Shown here: piece by piece, positions 7,142 to 17,478 of the stretch | Layout: the number at the start of each line of letters is the position of its first letter | How positions within the stretch are numbered: the first letter of the stretch is position 1 | Position numbers and translations under genes: made by a program | Notes under the pieces: generated by a model | The model's database searches: none | What the model was told of the DNA's origin: nothing | Seen by the model: the letters and a program-made list of their open reading frames with translations, nothing else | Assembly: GCF_902706095.1 (NCBI RefSeq) | Contig: NZ_CACSJP010000001.1 | Location: 310,001 to 374,000 of the forward strand | Source: Rhizobium sp. 18065 | GTDB taxonomy: Bacteria; Pseudomonadota; Alphaproteobacteria; Rhizobiales; Rhizobiaceae | Direction: 5' to 3' | Length of the DNA: 64,000 nucleotides

Positions 7142-8440
7142 ATGATCAAGAAGATTTGCCTGGCCGCACTGGCCGTATCCATGTCCGCATCGACGACACT
7201 TGCCGCAACCGACATCACCTGGTGGCACGGTATGGGCGGCCGCAATGGCGAAGTGATCAACGAGCTTGCCCAGAAGTTCAACGCAGCTCAGGCAGAATGC
7301 GCCATCACCCCCGTATCGAAGGGTTCCTACGAGGAAGCCCTGGCATCCGGCATTGCCGCCTTCCGGTCTGGCGAACAGCCGAACATCCTGCAGGTCTTCG
7401 ACGCAGGTGCGGCCACCATCATCAACGCCAAGGGCGCGACCATCCCGGCTGAAGACCTCCTCAAGGATAACGGCTTTGCTTTTGACCGCGAAGCCTTCAT
7501 CGAGGGCGTGCGTTACTTCTACGCTGACAGCGACGGCAAGTTCGTCGGCATGCCGTTCAACTCTTCGGCACCGATCATGTATATCAATGATGAGGCCATC
7601 AAGAAGGCCGGCGTCGAAGCTCCCAAGACCTGGGAAGAGTTCGAAACCATCGCGCCGAAGCTGAAGGAAGCCGGCTACCTGCCGCTCGTCCAGTCGCAGC
7701 TGACCTGGCAGTTCACCGAGAACTTTTTCTCGCGCAACAACATCCAGTTCGCCTCGAACAACAACGGTTATGACAGCGTCGTCGACACGACGATCAACGT
7801 CACCGATGAAAACCACGTCATGATGTATGAAAAGCTGAAGGCTTGGTACGATCAGGGCCTGTTTGGCTACTACGGTGCTGCCTGGAACGACAACCAGAAG
7901 GTCTTCGAAGAAGGTAAGGCCGCCTTCTGGATCGGCTCGTCCGGTTCCTTCGGCGGCTTGCAGAAGACTGCGACCATGCCGTTCTCCGCAACCTTCCTGC
8001 CCTATTGGGGTTCGATCAAGGGTGCCGGCGTTCACTCCTTCATCGGCGGTGCCGCCCTGTTCGCAATGGCCGGCAAGTCCGATGCCGAGAACAAGTGCAC
8101 GGCTTCCTTCTTCAACTTCCTGACCTCGACCGATGTGCAGAAGTTCTACCACCAGGCGACCGGCTACGTTGCCATCACCAAGGCAGCCTATGAAGCGGCC
8201 AAGTCCGAAGGCTACTACAACGAAAAGCCGGCGGCTGAAGTTGGTATCCAGCAGCTGTCGCTGCCGGGCGCCGAGTGGGACAAGGGCTATCGCCTCGGTT
8301 TCTATCCGCAGATCCGCTCGGTGATGGAACGCGAATACAACCGTATCTTCGCCGGCGAAACCACGCCGAAGGAAGCCATGGAGACGATCAAGAAGGAAGC
8401 AGACGAACTGCTCGCCCGCTTCGCCAAGACGGCCGGTTGA
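7142..8440 (+). CDS. ugpB: sn-Glycerol-3-phosphate ABC transporter, periplasmic binding protein
   Basis: 432-residue solute-binding protein with a Sec signal peptide (MIKKICLAALAVSMSASTTLAA). It aligns along its length with E. coli UgpB: TDITWWHGMGGRNGEVIN, SGIAAFRSGEQPNILQV, MPFNSSAPIMYIN, SSGSFGGL and HQATGYVAITKAAYE. It captures glycerol-3-phosphate or glycerophosphodiesters in the periplasm. First gene of ugpBAEC, with Pho-type half-sites ending about 55 bases upstream and a GGTGGAGAGG ribosome site. A GC-rich hairpin follows it before ugpA. Confidence 0.94.
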   Translation: MIKKICLAALAVSMSASTTLAATDITWWHGMGGRNGEVINELAQKFNAAQAECAITPVSKGSYEEALASGIAAFRSGEQPNILQVFDAGAATIINAKGATIPAEDLLKDNGFAFDREAFIEGVRYFYADSDGKFVGMPFNSSAPIMYINDEAIKKAGVEAPKTWEEFETIAPKLKEAGYLPLVQSQLTWQFTENFFSRNNIQFASNNNGYDSVVDTTINVTDENHVMMYEKLKAWYDQGLFGYYGAAWNDNQKVFEEGKAAFWIGSSGSFGGLQKTATMPFSATFLPYWGSIKGAGVHSFIGGAALFAMAGKSDAENKCTASFFNFLTSTDVQKFYHQATGYVAITKAAYEAAKSEGYYNEKPAAEVGIQQLSLPGAEWDKGYRLGFYPQIRSVMEREYNRIFAGETTPKEAMETIKKEADELLARFAKTAG

Positions 8441-8462
8441 TCATCACTGACACATGAATGAG

Positions 8463-8485
8463 CCCGGGGGTGATGAGCCCCCGGG
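8463..8485 (+). other. Intercistronic hairpin between ugpB and ugpA
   Basis: CCCGGGGG, loop TGATGAG, CCCCCGGG: an 8 bp perfect GC stem just after the ugpB stop, with no following T-run. Such hairpins after binding-protein genes usually protect the upstream mRNA and make the binding protein more abundant than the permeases. Confidence 0.7.
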
Positions 8486-8507
8486 GACTTGCGTTGAAAG
8501 GGCTCCG

Positions 8508-9389
8508 ATGAAGCGCGTCCAGTTTAACTCCCGCTATCTGCCGTATCTCTTGCTGCTGCCGCAGTTCGTGATCATTTCCATCTTCTTCTATTGGCCGTCG
8601 GCCCAGGCGATCACCTCGTCCTTCTACATCGAGGACCCCTTCGGTTTCGGATCGAGCTTTGTCGGCCTGTCGAACTATACCGATGCGCTGGGCTCGCCCG
8701 AATACCAGAAGATTGCCCGCTTCACCGTAGGCTTCAGCCTGATCGTCACATTTCTCGCCCTGTCGTTCGGGCTGCTCTTGGCGCTGAAGGCCGATGCCGT
8801 GATCCGTGGACAGTCGTCCTACAAGACGCTGTTGATCGCCGTCTATGCGATCGCCCCGCCGGTGGCCGGCCTGATCGGCATGATGATGTTCGACCAGCAC
8901 ATTGGCCCTTTCGTGCGTTTCGTTGCCCTGTTCGGCTGGGACATGAAGGTCGGCATCAACTATTACGACACCGCGTTTGCCATGATCATGGTCGCAGTGT
9001 GGAACCAGATCCCCTACAATTTCATCTTTTTCCTCTCTGGCCTGCAGGGCATCCCGGCCTCTATCCGCGAGGCGGCTGCCATCGACTGCAAGTCGGGCAC
9101 GCGCCGCTTCTGGACGGTTATCCTGCCGCTTCTGACGCCGACGGCCTTCTTCCTGCTGGTCATCAACATGACCTATTCGTTGTTCGACACCTTCGGCATC
9201 ATCGACGTGATCGTGAAGGACAAGCCGGCCAACAATCCGATTACGCTGGTCTACAAGGTCTATCTCGACGGCTTCCGCGGCAACGACCTCGGCTCGTCCT
9301 CGGCCCAGTCGGTCATCCTGATGGTCGTCGTCCTGGTCCTGACGCTGATCCAGTTCCGCTTCATCGAACGTCGCGTTCACTACGGCTGA
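8508..9389 (+). CDS. ugpA: sn-Glycerol-3-phosphate ABC transporter permease UgpA
   Basis: 293-residue inner-membrane permease of the MalF/UgpA group with six hydrophobic segments. The EAA loop that contacts the ATPase reads SIREAAAIDCKSGTRRFWTV. The ATG at 8508 gives family length (E. coli UgpA about 295) and has GAAAGGG upstream. The in-frame ATG at 8454 would put the intercistronic hairpin inside the coding region and is less likely. Ends 10 bases before ugpE. Confidence 0.92.
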   Translation: MKRVQFNSRYLPYLLLLPQFVIISIFFYWPSAQAITSSFYIEDPFGFGSSFVGLSNYTDALGSPEYQKIARFTVGFSLIVTFLALSFGLLLALKADAVIRGQSSYKTLLIAVYAIAPPVAGLIGMMMFDQHIGPFVRFVALFGWDMKVGINYYDTAFAMIMVAVWNQIPYNFIFFLSGLQGIPASIREAAAIDCKSGTRRFWTVILPLLTPTAFFLLVINMTYSLFDTFGIIDVIVKDKPANNPITLVYKVYLDGFRGNDLGSSSAQSVILMVVVLVLTLIQFRFIERRVHYG

Positions 9390-9399
9390 GGATCACGTC

Positions 9400-10242
9400 A
9401 TGTATCGTACCAGGTTCTTCGATCATCTCATTCTCATCTGCGGCGTGATCTTCATGCTCGGGCCGCTGGTCGTCGCTTTCACAACCTCGACCCATTCGGC
9501 AGCGGAAATCCATTCCAGCGGCCTGATGCTCAACATCGGCGATGATTTCACTACGACTTATGACAAGGTGCTCTTCAAGAGCGGCGGTTTCACCGGCCAG
9601 GTCACGGGCCTGACCATGGCGATGAATTCGCTGATCCTCGGCCTCGGCTTTGCCATCGGCAAGATCGTCCTGTCGATGCTGGCCGCCTACGCCATCGTCT
9701 ATTTCCGCTTCCGCTTTGGCACGTTTGCCTTCTGGCTGATCTTCACCACGCTGCTTCTGCCGCTGGAGGTCCGCATCATGCCGTCCTACAAGGTGATGAG
9801 CGATCTCGGCCTGCTCAACAGTTATCAGGGCCTGATCCTGCCGCTTCTGGCGTCGGCCACGGGAACGTTCTTCTTCCGTCAGTTCTTCAAGTCGGTGCCC
9901 GACGAATTGCTGGAGGCAGCCCGTATTGACGGCGCCGGTCCGCTGAAGTTCTTCATCGACGTTCTGGTGCCCTTGTCGCGCACCATGATCGCGGCCGTCT
10001 TCATCATCATGTTCGTCTATGGCTGGAACCAGTATCTCTGGCCGATGCTGATGACCACCGACGAGGGCTTCTACACCCTGATGCGCGGCATCAAGCAGAT
10101 CCTGCAGGTCTGGGTCGGCTCGCAGATCCCCGATTACAACGAAGCCTTTGCCATGGCCGTGCTCGCCATGCTGCCGCCCGTCTTCGTGGTGGTGGTGTTC
10201 CAGAGCTGGTTCATCAAGGGCCTCACCGAAACAGACAAGTAA
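9400..10242 (+). CDS. ugpE: sn-Glycerol-3-phosphate ABC transporter permease UgpE
   Basis: 280-residue permease partner of UgpA (MalG/UgpE type). The EAA motif is LLEAARIDGAGPLKFFIDVL and the end is QSWFIKGLTE, typical of this class. Six hydrophobic helices can be seen. Lies between ugpA and ugpC with short spacers (10 and 15 bases), consistent with one operon. Confidence 0.93.
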   Translation: MYRTRFFDHLILICGVIFMLGPLVVAFTTSTHSAAEIHSSGLMLNIGDDFTTTYDKVLFKSGGFTGQVTGLTMAMNSLILGLGFAIGKIVLSMLAAYAIVYFRFRFGTFAFWLIFTTLLLPLEVRIMPSYKVMSDLGLLNSYQGLILPLLASATGTFFFRQFFKSVPDELLEAARIDGAGPLKFFIDVLVPLSRTMIAAVFIIMFVYGWNQYLWPMLMTTDEGFYTLMRGIKQILQVWVGSQIPDYNEAFAMAVLAMLPPVFVVVVFQSWFIKGLTETDK

Positions 10243-10257
10243 GGAAGGATTGCCCCA

Positions 10258-11370
10258 ATGGCTTCCATCGATATCAACCAGGTTTCGAAAATCTACGACG
10301 GCGGCGCCAAGGCGGTGAACGGCGTCGACATCCAGATCGAGGACGGCGAGTTCATCGTGCTCGTCGGCCCCTCCGGCTGCGGCAAGTCCACGCTTCTGCG
10401 CATGGTCGCCGGCCTCGAGGAGATCTCGGAAGGAACGGTCTCGATCGGTGACCGCGTCGTCAACCAGGTCGAGCCGGCTGACCGCGACATCGCCATGGTC
10501 TTCCAGAATTATGCGCTCTATCCGCATATGAGCGTCTACGACAATCTCGCTTACGGCCTGAAGAACCGCGGCACGCCGAAGACGGAGATCGCCGAGCGCG
10601 TGGCAGAAGCCGCCCGCATGCTGGAGATCGAACCCTATCTGGCTCGCAAGCCGCGCGCGCTGTCCGGCGGTCAGCGCCAGCGTGTCGCCATGGGCCGCGC
10701 GATTGTCCGCAAGCCTGCCGTCTTCCTCTTCGACGAGCCGTTGTCGAACCTCGATGCCAAGCTGCGCGTCTCGATGCGCGGCGAAATCCGCAAGCTGCAG
10801 CGCCGGCTGAAGACCACGGCAATCTACGTCACGCATGACCAGCTTGAGGCCATGACCCTGGCCGACCGTCTCGTGGTGCTGAATGGCGGTATCATCGAGC
10901 AGATCGGTACGCCGCTTGAAGTCTACAATCGCCCGGCCTCGACCTTTGTCGCCTCCTTCATCGGTTCGCCCGCGATGAACCTCGTCGACGGCGTCATCGA
11001 AGGCGGTCGTCTGCGCATCGGTGACGTGGAGTTGCCGACCGAGGCACAAGGGATCGCCGACGGGCCGGTGCGGATCGGCATGCGCGCGGAAGATCTGACC
11101 GAAGCAGGGGAAGGCGAGACCACGCTGACGCTCGTCGTCGACTATGTCGAGGAACTGGGCGCGCAACGGCTTGTGCATGGCCTGGTCGGTGGACAGCCAC
11201 TGACCGCAGTCGTTGCCTCGCATGCGCTTTTGGCCGACCGTCTGCCTTTGAAGATAGCACCATCAAAGTTGCATTTCTTCTCGGCTGAAAACGGCAAGCG
11301 CCTGGCTGCTGGTCCAGCTATTGCCGGACAGCATGCGGATCGTTCTGTCGCGGAACCGGCCCTGGCTTGA
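10258..11370 (+). CDS. ugpC: sn-Glycerol-3-phosphate ABC transporter ATPase UgpC
   Basis: 370-residue ATPase of the MalK/UgpC group. Walker [15 protein letters not shown]-loop [13 protein letters not shown], signature [14 protein letters not shown], Walker [16 protein letters not shown] and the H-loop [13 protein letters not shown]. The C-terminal third (about 240-350) is the TOBE/MalK-type regulatory domain. Ribosome site AAGGAAGG precedes the ATG. Last gene of ugpBAEC; no glycerophosphodiesterase gene (ugpQ) follows. Confidence 0.92.
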   Translation: MASIDINQVSKIYDGGAKAVNGVDIQIEDGEFIVLVGPSGCGKSTLLRMVAGLEEISEGTVSIGDRVVNQVEPADRDIAMVFQNYALYPHMSVYDNLAYGLKNRGTPKTEIAERVAEAARMLEIEPYLARKPRALSGGQRQRVAMGRAIVRKPAVFLFDEPLSNLDAKLRVSMRGEIRKLQRRLKTTAIYVTHDQLEAMTLADRLVVLNGGIIEQIGTPLEVYNRPASTFVASFIGSPAMNLVDGVIEGGRLRIGDVELPTEAQGIADGPVRIGMRAEDLTEAGEGETTLTLVVDYVEELGAQRLVHGLVGGQPLTAVVASHALLADRLPLKIAPSKLHFFSAENGKRLAAGPAIAGQHADRSVAEPALA

Positions 11371-11377
11371 CGTGAAA

Positions 11378-11413
11378 TTCGCCGGGTCGTTAAAAGTTTA
11401 GCGATCCGGCGAA
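11378..11413 (+). terminator. Hairpin after ugpC, likely operon end
   Basis: TTCGCCGGGTCG and CGATCCGGCGAA form a 12 bp stem (one G-T pair) around a 12-base loop, starting 7 bases after the ugpC stop. No T-run follows, so it may be an mRNA-end stabiliser rather than a classical intrinsic terminator. Confidence 0.6.
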
Positions 11414-11469
11414 CCCAATCTTAGAGACGCCGGCAGTAACGTTCCCGTCGAATTTGGTGGGGAACAACG

Positions 11470-11961
11470 ATGCCTTTAAAACTCATGGTCGCCGGAATGG
11501 CCGCCGTCATGCTCGCCGCGCCGCGTCGTGAGACGCAAGAAGCGCCGCCGGTCGTGGCCGCAAGTGGCGACCAGGTCGAGCTGAACCTGTCGCCGATCAA
11601 TCCGGACTGGATCATCGAAGGTGCTCCGGTCGCGCGTGTCGGCCAGCATTCGACCAGTGCCGACGAGGCAAGCTCGACGGCTGTCTGGGACTGCACCGCC
11701 GGCGAATTTCGTTGGTTCTTCAGCTGGGACGAGACGGTTGTGATCCAGGAAGGCGAGGTGCATGTCACCGGCGCGGACGGAGCGAGCCGAACCCTGAGGG
11801 CCGGCGACATCGCCTATTTCCGCGGCGGCACCTGGGCAACCTGGCGCGTCGACAGCTATGTGCGCAAGATCGCCTTCCTGCGCAAGCCTTTCCCCGAGCC
11901 ACTGGCAATCCTGTACCGCATGCGCAACGCGCTTCGATCCGGCAAATACTGGGCTCTGTAA
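11470..11961 (+). CDS. Cupin-domain protein, function unknown
   Basis: 163-residue protein with a single cupin barrel. The core lies about 75-125: FSWDETVVIQEGEVHVTG (a partial motif 1 lacking the usual histidines) and LRAGDIAYFRGGTWATWRVD (motif 2). This looks like the DUF861/EutQ-like cupin class. Metal-binding histidines are largely missing, so catalysis is doubtful. The N-terminal hydrophobic stretch MPLKLMVAGMAAVMLAAP may be a signal or simply an extension. The ATG has GGGGAA upstream. Same strand as ugpC and gshB, but separated from ugpC by a hairpin. Confidence 0.7.
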   Translation: MPLKLMVAGMAAVMLAAPRRETQEAPPVVAASGDQVELNLSPINPDWIIEGAPVARVGQHSTSADEASSTAVWDCTAGEFRWFFSWDETVVIQEGEVHVTGADGASRTLRAGDIAYFRGGTWATWRVDSYVRKIAFLRKPFPEPLAILYRMRNALRSGKYWAL

Positions 11962-12056
11962 ACTGATCCGACGTTGAGCAGAATTCAAGCGCTGCGCCGT
12001 TGCCATCCTGCCCGGCGCAGCCTAAATCTGCCATGCTTTTCAACGGGGATGCAGTC

Positions 12057-13004
12057 ATGGCGAAAATCACCAACGTCGCGGTCCAGATGGACCATGTTTC
12101 CGGGATCGGGATCGCGGGCGACTCGACCTTTGCCATGAGCCTTGAGGCGCAGGCCCGTGGCTACAGGCTGTTCCACTACACGCCGGATCGCCTCAGCATG
12201 CGCGACGGCAAGATCTTCGCCACCGTCGAACCGATGGAACTGCGCGACGTGAAGGGCGACCATTTCACCCTGGGGCAGCCGGAACGCATAGATCTTTCGA
12301 CGATGGATGTGGTGCTGTTGCGCCAGGATCCGCCCTTCGATATGGCCTATATCACCGCGACGCACCTGCTCGAGCGCATCCATCCGAAGACGCTCGTCGT
12401 CAACGATCCGGCCTGGGTGCGCAATTCGCCGGAAAAGATCTTCGTCACCGAATTTGCCGACCTGATGCCGCCGACCCTGATCACCAGGGATCCGGCAGAG
12501 ATCGCCCGTTTCCGCGAAGAGCAGGGCGATATCATTCTGAAGCCGCTCTACGGCAATGGTGGCGCCGGTGTATTCCATTCGACCCGCGACGACCGCAACT
12601 TTTCCTCGCTGATGGAAATGTTCGGCCAGATGTTCCGCGAGCCCTTTATCGCTCAAGGGTACCTGCCGGCCGTGCGCAAGGGCGACAAGCGCATCATTCT
12701 GGTCGACGGCGAGCCTGTCGGCGCGATCAACCGCGTTCCGGCCGAACACGATGCGCGCTCCAACATGCATGCCGGCGGAAGGCCTGAGCCAACGGAACTG
12801 ACGGCGCGCGAACTTGAAATCTGCGCGCGCATCGGTCCAGCCTTGCGCGAGCGTGGCTTCCTACTCGTCGGCATCGATGTCATCGGCGACTACATGACGG
12901 AGATCAACGTCACGTCGCCAACCGGCATTCGCGAGGTCAAGCGTTTCGGCGGCGCCGATATCGCAGCGCTGCTGTGGGACGCGATCGAGAAGAAGCGCGC
13001 CTAA
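12057..13004 (+). CDS. gshB: Glutathione synthetase
   Basis: 315-residue ATP-grasp enzyme that joins gamma-glutamylcysteine and glycine to give glutathione. Family signatures: [20 protein letters not shown] near the start, [36 protein letters not shown] (ATP-grasp) and [15 protein letters not shown] near the end. The ATG at 12057 gives the standard length; the frame extends to 12000 without a convincing start. Confidence 0.96.
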   Translation: MAKITNVAVQMDHVSGIGIAGDSTFAMSLEAQARGYRLFHYTPDRLSMRDGKIFATVEPMELRDVKGDHFTLGQPERIDLSTMDVVLLRQDPPFDMAYITATHLLERIHPKTLVVNDPAWVRNSPEKIFVTEFADLMPPTLITRDPAEIARFREEQGDIILKPLYGNGGAGVFHSTRDDRNFSSLMEMFGQMFREPFIAQGYLPAVRKGDKRIILVDGEPVGAINRVPAEHDARSNMHAGGRPEPTELTARELEICARIGPALRERGFLLVGIDVIGDYMTEINVTSPTGIREVKRFGGADIAALLWDAIEKKRA

Positions 13005-13025
13005 GCCTCTGGGATTACTCCGGTA

Positions 13026-13040
13026 GTTCACAATTCGTTC
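13026..13040 (+). promoter_or_regulatory. LexA (SOS) box 1 upstream of comM
   Basis: GTTC-ACAATTC-GTTC is a perfect match to the alphaproteobacterial LexA operator GTTC-N7-GTTC. It lies 165 bases before the comM ATG, in the gap after gshB. Confidence 0.65.
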
Positions 13041-13087
13041 TCGTCACTCAACCGGCTGCAACCGGGCGCCTACCTATGCGCGTCAAT

Positions 13088-13102
13088 GTTCTGCAAATGT
13101 TC
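13088..13102 (+). promoter_or_regulatory. LexA (SOS) box 2 upstream of comM
   Basis: GTTC-TGCAAAT-GTTC is a second perfect GTTC-N7-GTTC direct repeat, 62 bases downstream of the first and about 100 bases before the comM ATG. Confidence 0.7.
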
Positions 13103-13204
13103 TTGTGTTTTTCTACCTCCTATGCGAGATTGTTCCCGTTGGCACACGCAATATGAAGTTGTGGTTGTGCTGGCCGGGGTAAATCGGAACGGCGAGGGCG
13201 GGCA

Positions 13205-14740
13205 ATGGTGGCGCGTGTCAGTACGGTTGCATTTCATGGCATAGAAGGCGTGCCCGTCGATGTTCAGGTGATGGTCGCGCCTGGAAAAATGGGCATGCAG
13301 ATTGTCGGCCTGCCGGACAAGGCTGTGGCCGAAAGCAGGGAACGGGTTCAGGCGGCGCTGCATGCCTCGGGTCTCGCCCTGCCGCCGAAGAAGGTGACGG
13401 TCAATCTGGCGCCCGCCGATCTGCCCAAGGAGGGCTCGCATTTCGACCTGCCGATTGCGCTTGGCCTGATGGCGGCGCTGGGGGCAATCCCGGGCGATGC
13501 CCTTTCGGGATATCTCGTCATCGGCGAACTCAATCTTGATGGCACGATTGCCCCGATTGCCGGGGCCTTGCCGGCGGCAATCAGCGCCAACGCACTTGGA
13601 AAGGGACTAATCTGCCCATCCGAAAGCGGCGGAGAAGCCGCATGGGCAGGCAGCGAGATCGATATCCTGGCACCGCGCAGCCTGATCGCGCTTGCCAATC
13701 ATTTTCGCGGCAACCAGATTCTCACACGGCCGGAGCCCGCAATTCGAAGCCTGCCGGCCAATCTGCCGGATCTCGCCGATATCAAGGGACAGGAAAGCGC
13801 CAAGCGTGCGCTTGAGGTCGCGGCCGCCGGCGGGCACAATCTTTTGATGGTTGGTCCGCCAGGGTCGGGCAAGTCCATGCTGGCGGCGCGCCTGCCCTCG
13901 ATCCTGCCGCCCCTGTCTGCCGCGGAACTGCTGGAAGTATCGATGATCCATTCGATCGCCGGCCAGCTTTCCGGCGGCAAGCTGTCGGACCGGCGTCCGT
14001 TCCGTACACCGCATCATTCTGCCACCATGGCAGCCTTGGTCGGAGGCGGCATCCGCGCGCGGCCGGGCGAGGCGTCTCTCGCCCATCATGGCATTCTCTT
14101 CCTTGACGAGCTACCGGAGTTTGCCCCGCCTGTCCTCGATGCCCTGCGCCAGCCGCTGGAGACCGGCGAGTGCATCATTGCGCGCGCCAATCACCGGGTG
14201 ACCTATCCGTCGGATTTCCAGCTGGTCGCGGCGATGAACCCGTGCCGCTGCGGCATGGCGGGCGAACCCGGACACAGTTGCGCCCGTGGGCCACGCTGCC
14301 AGAGCGATTACCAGGGGCGGATCTCCGGTCCGTTGATGGATCGCATAGATATCCGTATCGACGTGCCGGCCGTGGCAGCCACTGATCTCATTCGCCCGCG
14401 TCCGGCCGAAAGCAGTGCGGATGTCGCAAAACGTGTGGCCGCGGCGAGGGATCGCCAGCGGCAACGTTTCGGTGATCTCGGCCTGCCGACCTGCACAAAT
14501 GCCCGTTGCTCGACAGCCTTGATCGAGACATTGGCCGAACCGGATGCGGCTGGCCTGCAGTTGCTGCGGGATGCGGCCGACAAGTTCCGCTTTTCTGCCC
14601 GCGGTTATCACCGGGTATTGAAAGTGGCGCGCACGCTGGCCGACCTCGATGGCGCAACGATGCTTGGCCGCATCCATCTTGCGGAGGCGATCTCCTATCG
14701 CATCGCGTCGGAGAGACTGGCATCGTCAGCCGCGGCCTAG
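13205..14740 (+). CDS. comM: YifB/ComM family Mg-chelatase-like AAA+ ATPase
   Basis: 511-residue protein with the N-terminal ChlI-like Lon-type fold (KVTVNLAPADLPKEGSHFDL), a central AAA+ module with Walker A MVGPPGSGKSMLAARLP, the arginine-rich RTPHHSATMAALVGGG, Walker B ILFLDELPEF, and the C-terminal Mg-chelatase-related segment (FRFSARGYHRVLKVARTLAD). ComM is a branch-migration helicase in natural transformation in gammaproteobacteria; its role in rhizobia is not established. Two LexA boxes upstream suggest DNA-damage induction. Ribosome site GAGGG. Confidence 0.93.
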   Translation: MVARVSTVAFHGIEGVPVDVQVMVAPGKMGMQIVGLPDKAVAESRERVQAALHASGLALPPKKVTVNLAPADLPKEGSHFDLPIALGLMAALGAIPGDALSGYLVIGELNLDGTIAPIAGALPAAISANALGKGLICPSESGGEAAWAGSEIDILAPRSLIALANHFRGNQILTRPEPAIRSLPANLPDLADIKGQESAKRALEVAAAGGHNLLMVGPPGSGKSMLAARLPSILPPLSAAELLEVSMIHSIAGQLSGGKLSDRRPFRTPHHSATMAALVGGGIRARPGEASLAHHGILFLDELPEFAPPVLDALRQPLETGECIIARANHRVTYPSDFQLVAAMNPCRCGMAGEPGHSCARGPRCQSDYQGRISGPLMDRIDIRIDVPAVAATDLIRPRPAESSADVAKRVAAARDRQRQRFGDLGLPTCTNARCSTALIETLAEPDAAGLQLLRDAADKFRFSARGYHRVLKVARTLADLDGATMLGRIHLAEAISYRIASERLASSAAA

Positions 14741-14763
14741 ACGGTGATGGTGGGCGGCGGTTT

Positions 14764-14791
14764 GTCCCGGCGCCGTGTGAGGCGCCGGGAC
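14764..14791. terminator. Bidirectional hairpin between convergent comM and cysK
   Basis: GTCCCGGCGCC, loop GTGTGA, GGCGCCGGGAC: an 11 bp perfect stem midway between the two stop codons. There is no strong T-run on either strand, but the position and stability suit shared termination. Confidence 0.65.
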
Positions 14792-14806
14792 GTCAGGTCT
14801 GTTTGC

Positions 14807-15775
<969 letters not shown>

Positions 15776-15913
15776 CTATCTCTCCCTGCGGTCAGTTTTT
15801 GTTGAGAGGAAGGATAGGCCCAAACGTCACGCGCCGCCAGAACCTCCAGTCTAAGTCACGGTCCGTGCAGAGAAAAAAGCATGCGCATTAGCCGCCTTCG
15901 CGACATCTCTGTG

Positions 15914-16531
15914 TCAGGCGCCGCGCGTGGCGATATAGGCCGCCGTTCCGGCAAGGATGCCCGCCGCCGAGCGATTGAGCGCTTTCAGCGCCGATGGTCG
16001 CTTCAGCAACGTGCGGGCCTGTGACGCCAGGAGGATGTATGGAATGAGAACGGCCATCAGGACAATGAATGTCAGGCCGGCCAACAGCGCGTAGTCCGCC
16101 ATGTCGATTGCTTCGAGCGGGAGCAGCGTCGGCACCAGGGCAATGTAGAACAGCATGGTTTTCGGGTTGCCGAGCGTCACCAGCAGGCCGGAGAGGAAGG
16201 AAAGACCGGCATGTGTCGAATGTTGCGCCTCGATCGACTGGGGCAAGAGCCCGGCAGTCCAGAGCTTCCACGCAATATAGATCAGATACATTGCGCCGGC
16301 GAATTTGATCACCAGAAACGCCGTGGCAAAGGTTTTGGCGACCAGAGCGAGGCCGAGGATGACGGCGGTCAGATAGACGAGATCGCCGAGGATAAGCCCA
16401 AGTCCCATGAAGAATGTCGGGCGGAAGCCCGAGCCGAGCGCCCGCGCGACGATTGCCGTCATGCCGGGTCCGGGAATGGCCGCAGCAATGAAAAGTGCGC
16501 CGCAATAGGCAAGCACGGTCGTCAGCGTCAT
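15914..16531 (-). CDS. LysE/RhtB family amino-acid exporter
   Basis: 205-residue membrane protein with about six hydrophobic helices. The family motif AAIPGPGMTAIVARALGSGF sits in the first helix region, with LVTLGNPKTMLFYIALVPT in the middle. The ATG at 16531 is chosen because GGAG lies 8 bases upstream and the family starts near the first helix; the frame is open further to 16642. Substrate unknown (lysine, arginine, threonine and homoserine are family substrates). Divergent from a second exporter of the same family. Confidence 0.85.
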   Translation of the reverse strand: MTLTTVLAYCGALFIAAAIPGPGMTAIVARALGSGFRPTFFMGLGLILGDLVYLTAVILGLALVAKTFATAFLVIKFAGAMYLIYIAWKLWTAGLLPQSIEAQHSTHAGLSFLSGLLVTLGNPKTMLFYIALVPTLLPLEAIDMADYALLAGLTFIVLMAVLIPYILLASQARTLLKRPSALKALNRSAAGILAGTAAYIATRGA

Positions 16532-16708
16532 TGGCAGTTCTCCGGATTTCGGCGCGTCCCATGCGAACGCATTCGACATTTGAGCGCAAGGATGAACAGG
16601 CAATGCTGTAGACCCGCAATGCCGGACTTGCAACGGTGACACGATGCACCGTTGCCGTCGCTTGGCGACCGAGCCTATGACAATGAGAGACCATTGCGGA
16701 GCCGTTTC

Positions 16709-17341
16709 ATGCCGACCTTGCCGACACTCCTTGCCTTTGCGCTGATTTGCCTTGGCATGGTGCTGACACCAGGCCCGAACATGGTCTATCTGGTCTCGCG
16801 CTCGATTTGCCAGGGGCCGGCCGCCGGTCTTGTCTCGCTCGGCGGCGTGGCCCTCGGTTTCCTGTTCTACATGCTGATGTCGGCGCTCGGTATCACCGTC
16901 CTGCTGATGGCCATTCCCTTTGCCTATGACGCGCTGAAACTTGCCGGCGCCGCCTATCTGGTCTGGATGGCCTGGCAGGCCGTGCGTCCCGGCGGCCGTT
17001 CGCCATTCCAGGTACGCGACCTGCCGAAGGATGGCCCACGCAAGCTGTTTGCCATGGGGCTCGTCACCAGCCTGCTCAATCCGAAGGTGGCGGTTCTGTA
17101 TCTGTCCTTGCTGCCGCAGTTTGTCGATCCTGCCCGGGGCAGCGTCTTTTTACAGTCGGTCATGCTGGGCTCGACCCAGATCGTCATCAGCGTCTCGGTC
17201 AATGCGATGATCGCGCTGATGGCTGGCTCCATCGCTTTGTTTCTCGCCGGCCGGCCATTTTGGATGATCGCACAACGCTGGCTGATGGGCACGGTGCTGG
17301 CCGGACTCGCCATCAGGATGGCGACCGAAGCACAGCGCTGA
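16709..17341 (+). CDS. LysE/RhtB family amino-acid exporter
   Basis: 210-residue homologue of the neighbouring exporter, with LTPGPNMVYLVSRSICQGP and SLLNPKVAVLYLSLLPQFVD, the two family motifs. ATG at 16709 has GCGGAG upstream. Divergent from 15914-16531 with 177 bases between starts. No Lrp or LysR regulator lies between them. Substrate cannot be told from sequence. Confidence 0.86.
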   Translation: MPTLPTLLAFALICLGMVLTPGPNMVYLVSRSICQGPAAGLVSLGGVALGFLFYMLMSALGITVLLMAIPFAYDALKLAGAAYLVWMAWQAVRPGGRSPFQVRDLPKDGPRKLFAMGLVTSLLNPKVAVLYLSLLPQFVDPARGSVFLQSVMLGSTQIVISVSVNAMIALMAGSIALFLAGRPFWMIAQRWLMGTVLAGLAIRMATEAQR

Positions 17342-17478
17342 GCATCAAGTTAAGGCCGGTATGAAGCATCTGCCGCACGCAGGGCGCCATGCATTTCGTC
17401 GACGTGGGCAGTGGTCTGTCCCGTTCATGTCGAAGACGAGTTGCTGGAGCGCCATCTTCGCCAATTGTTGGGTAGATT

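Noticed and set aside
9361..11223. 620-codon open frame on the minus strand
   Set aside because: Antisense to ugpE and ugpC, no family resemblance, charged low-quality sequence; a GC-rich shadow frame.
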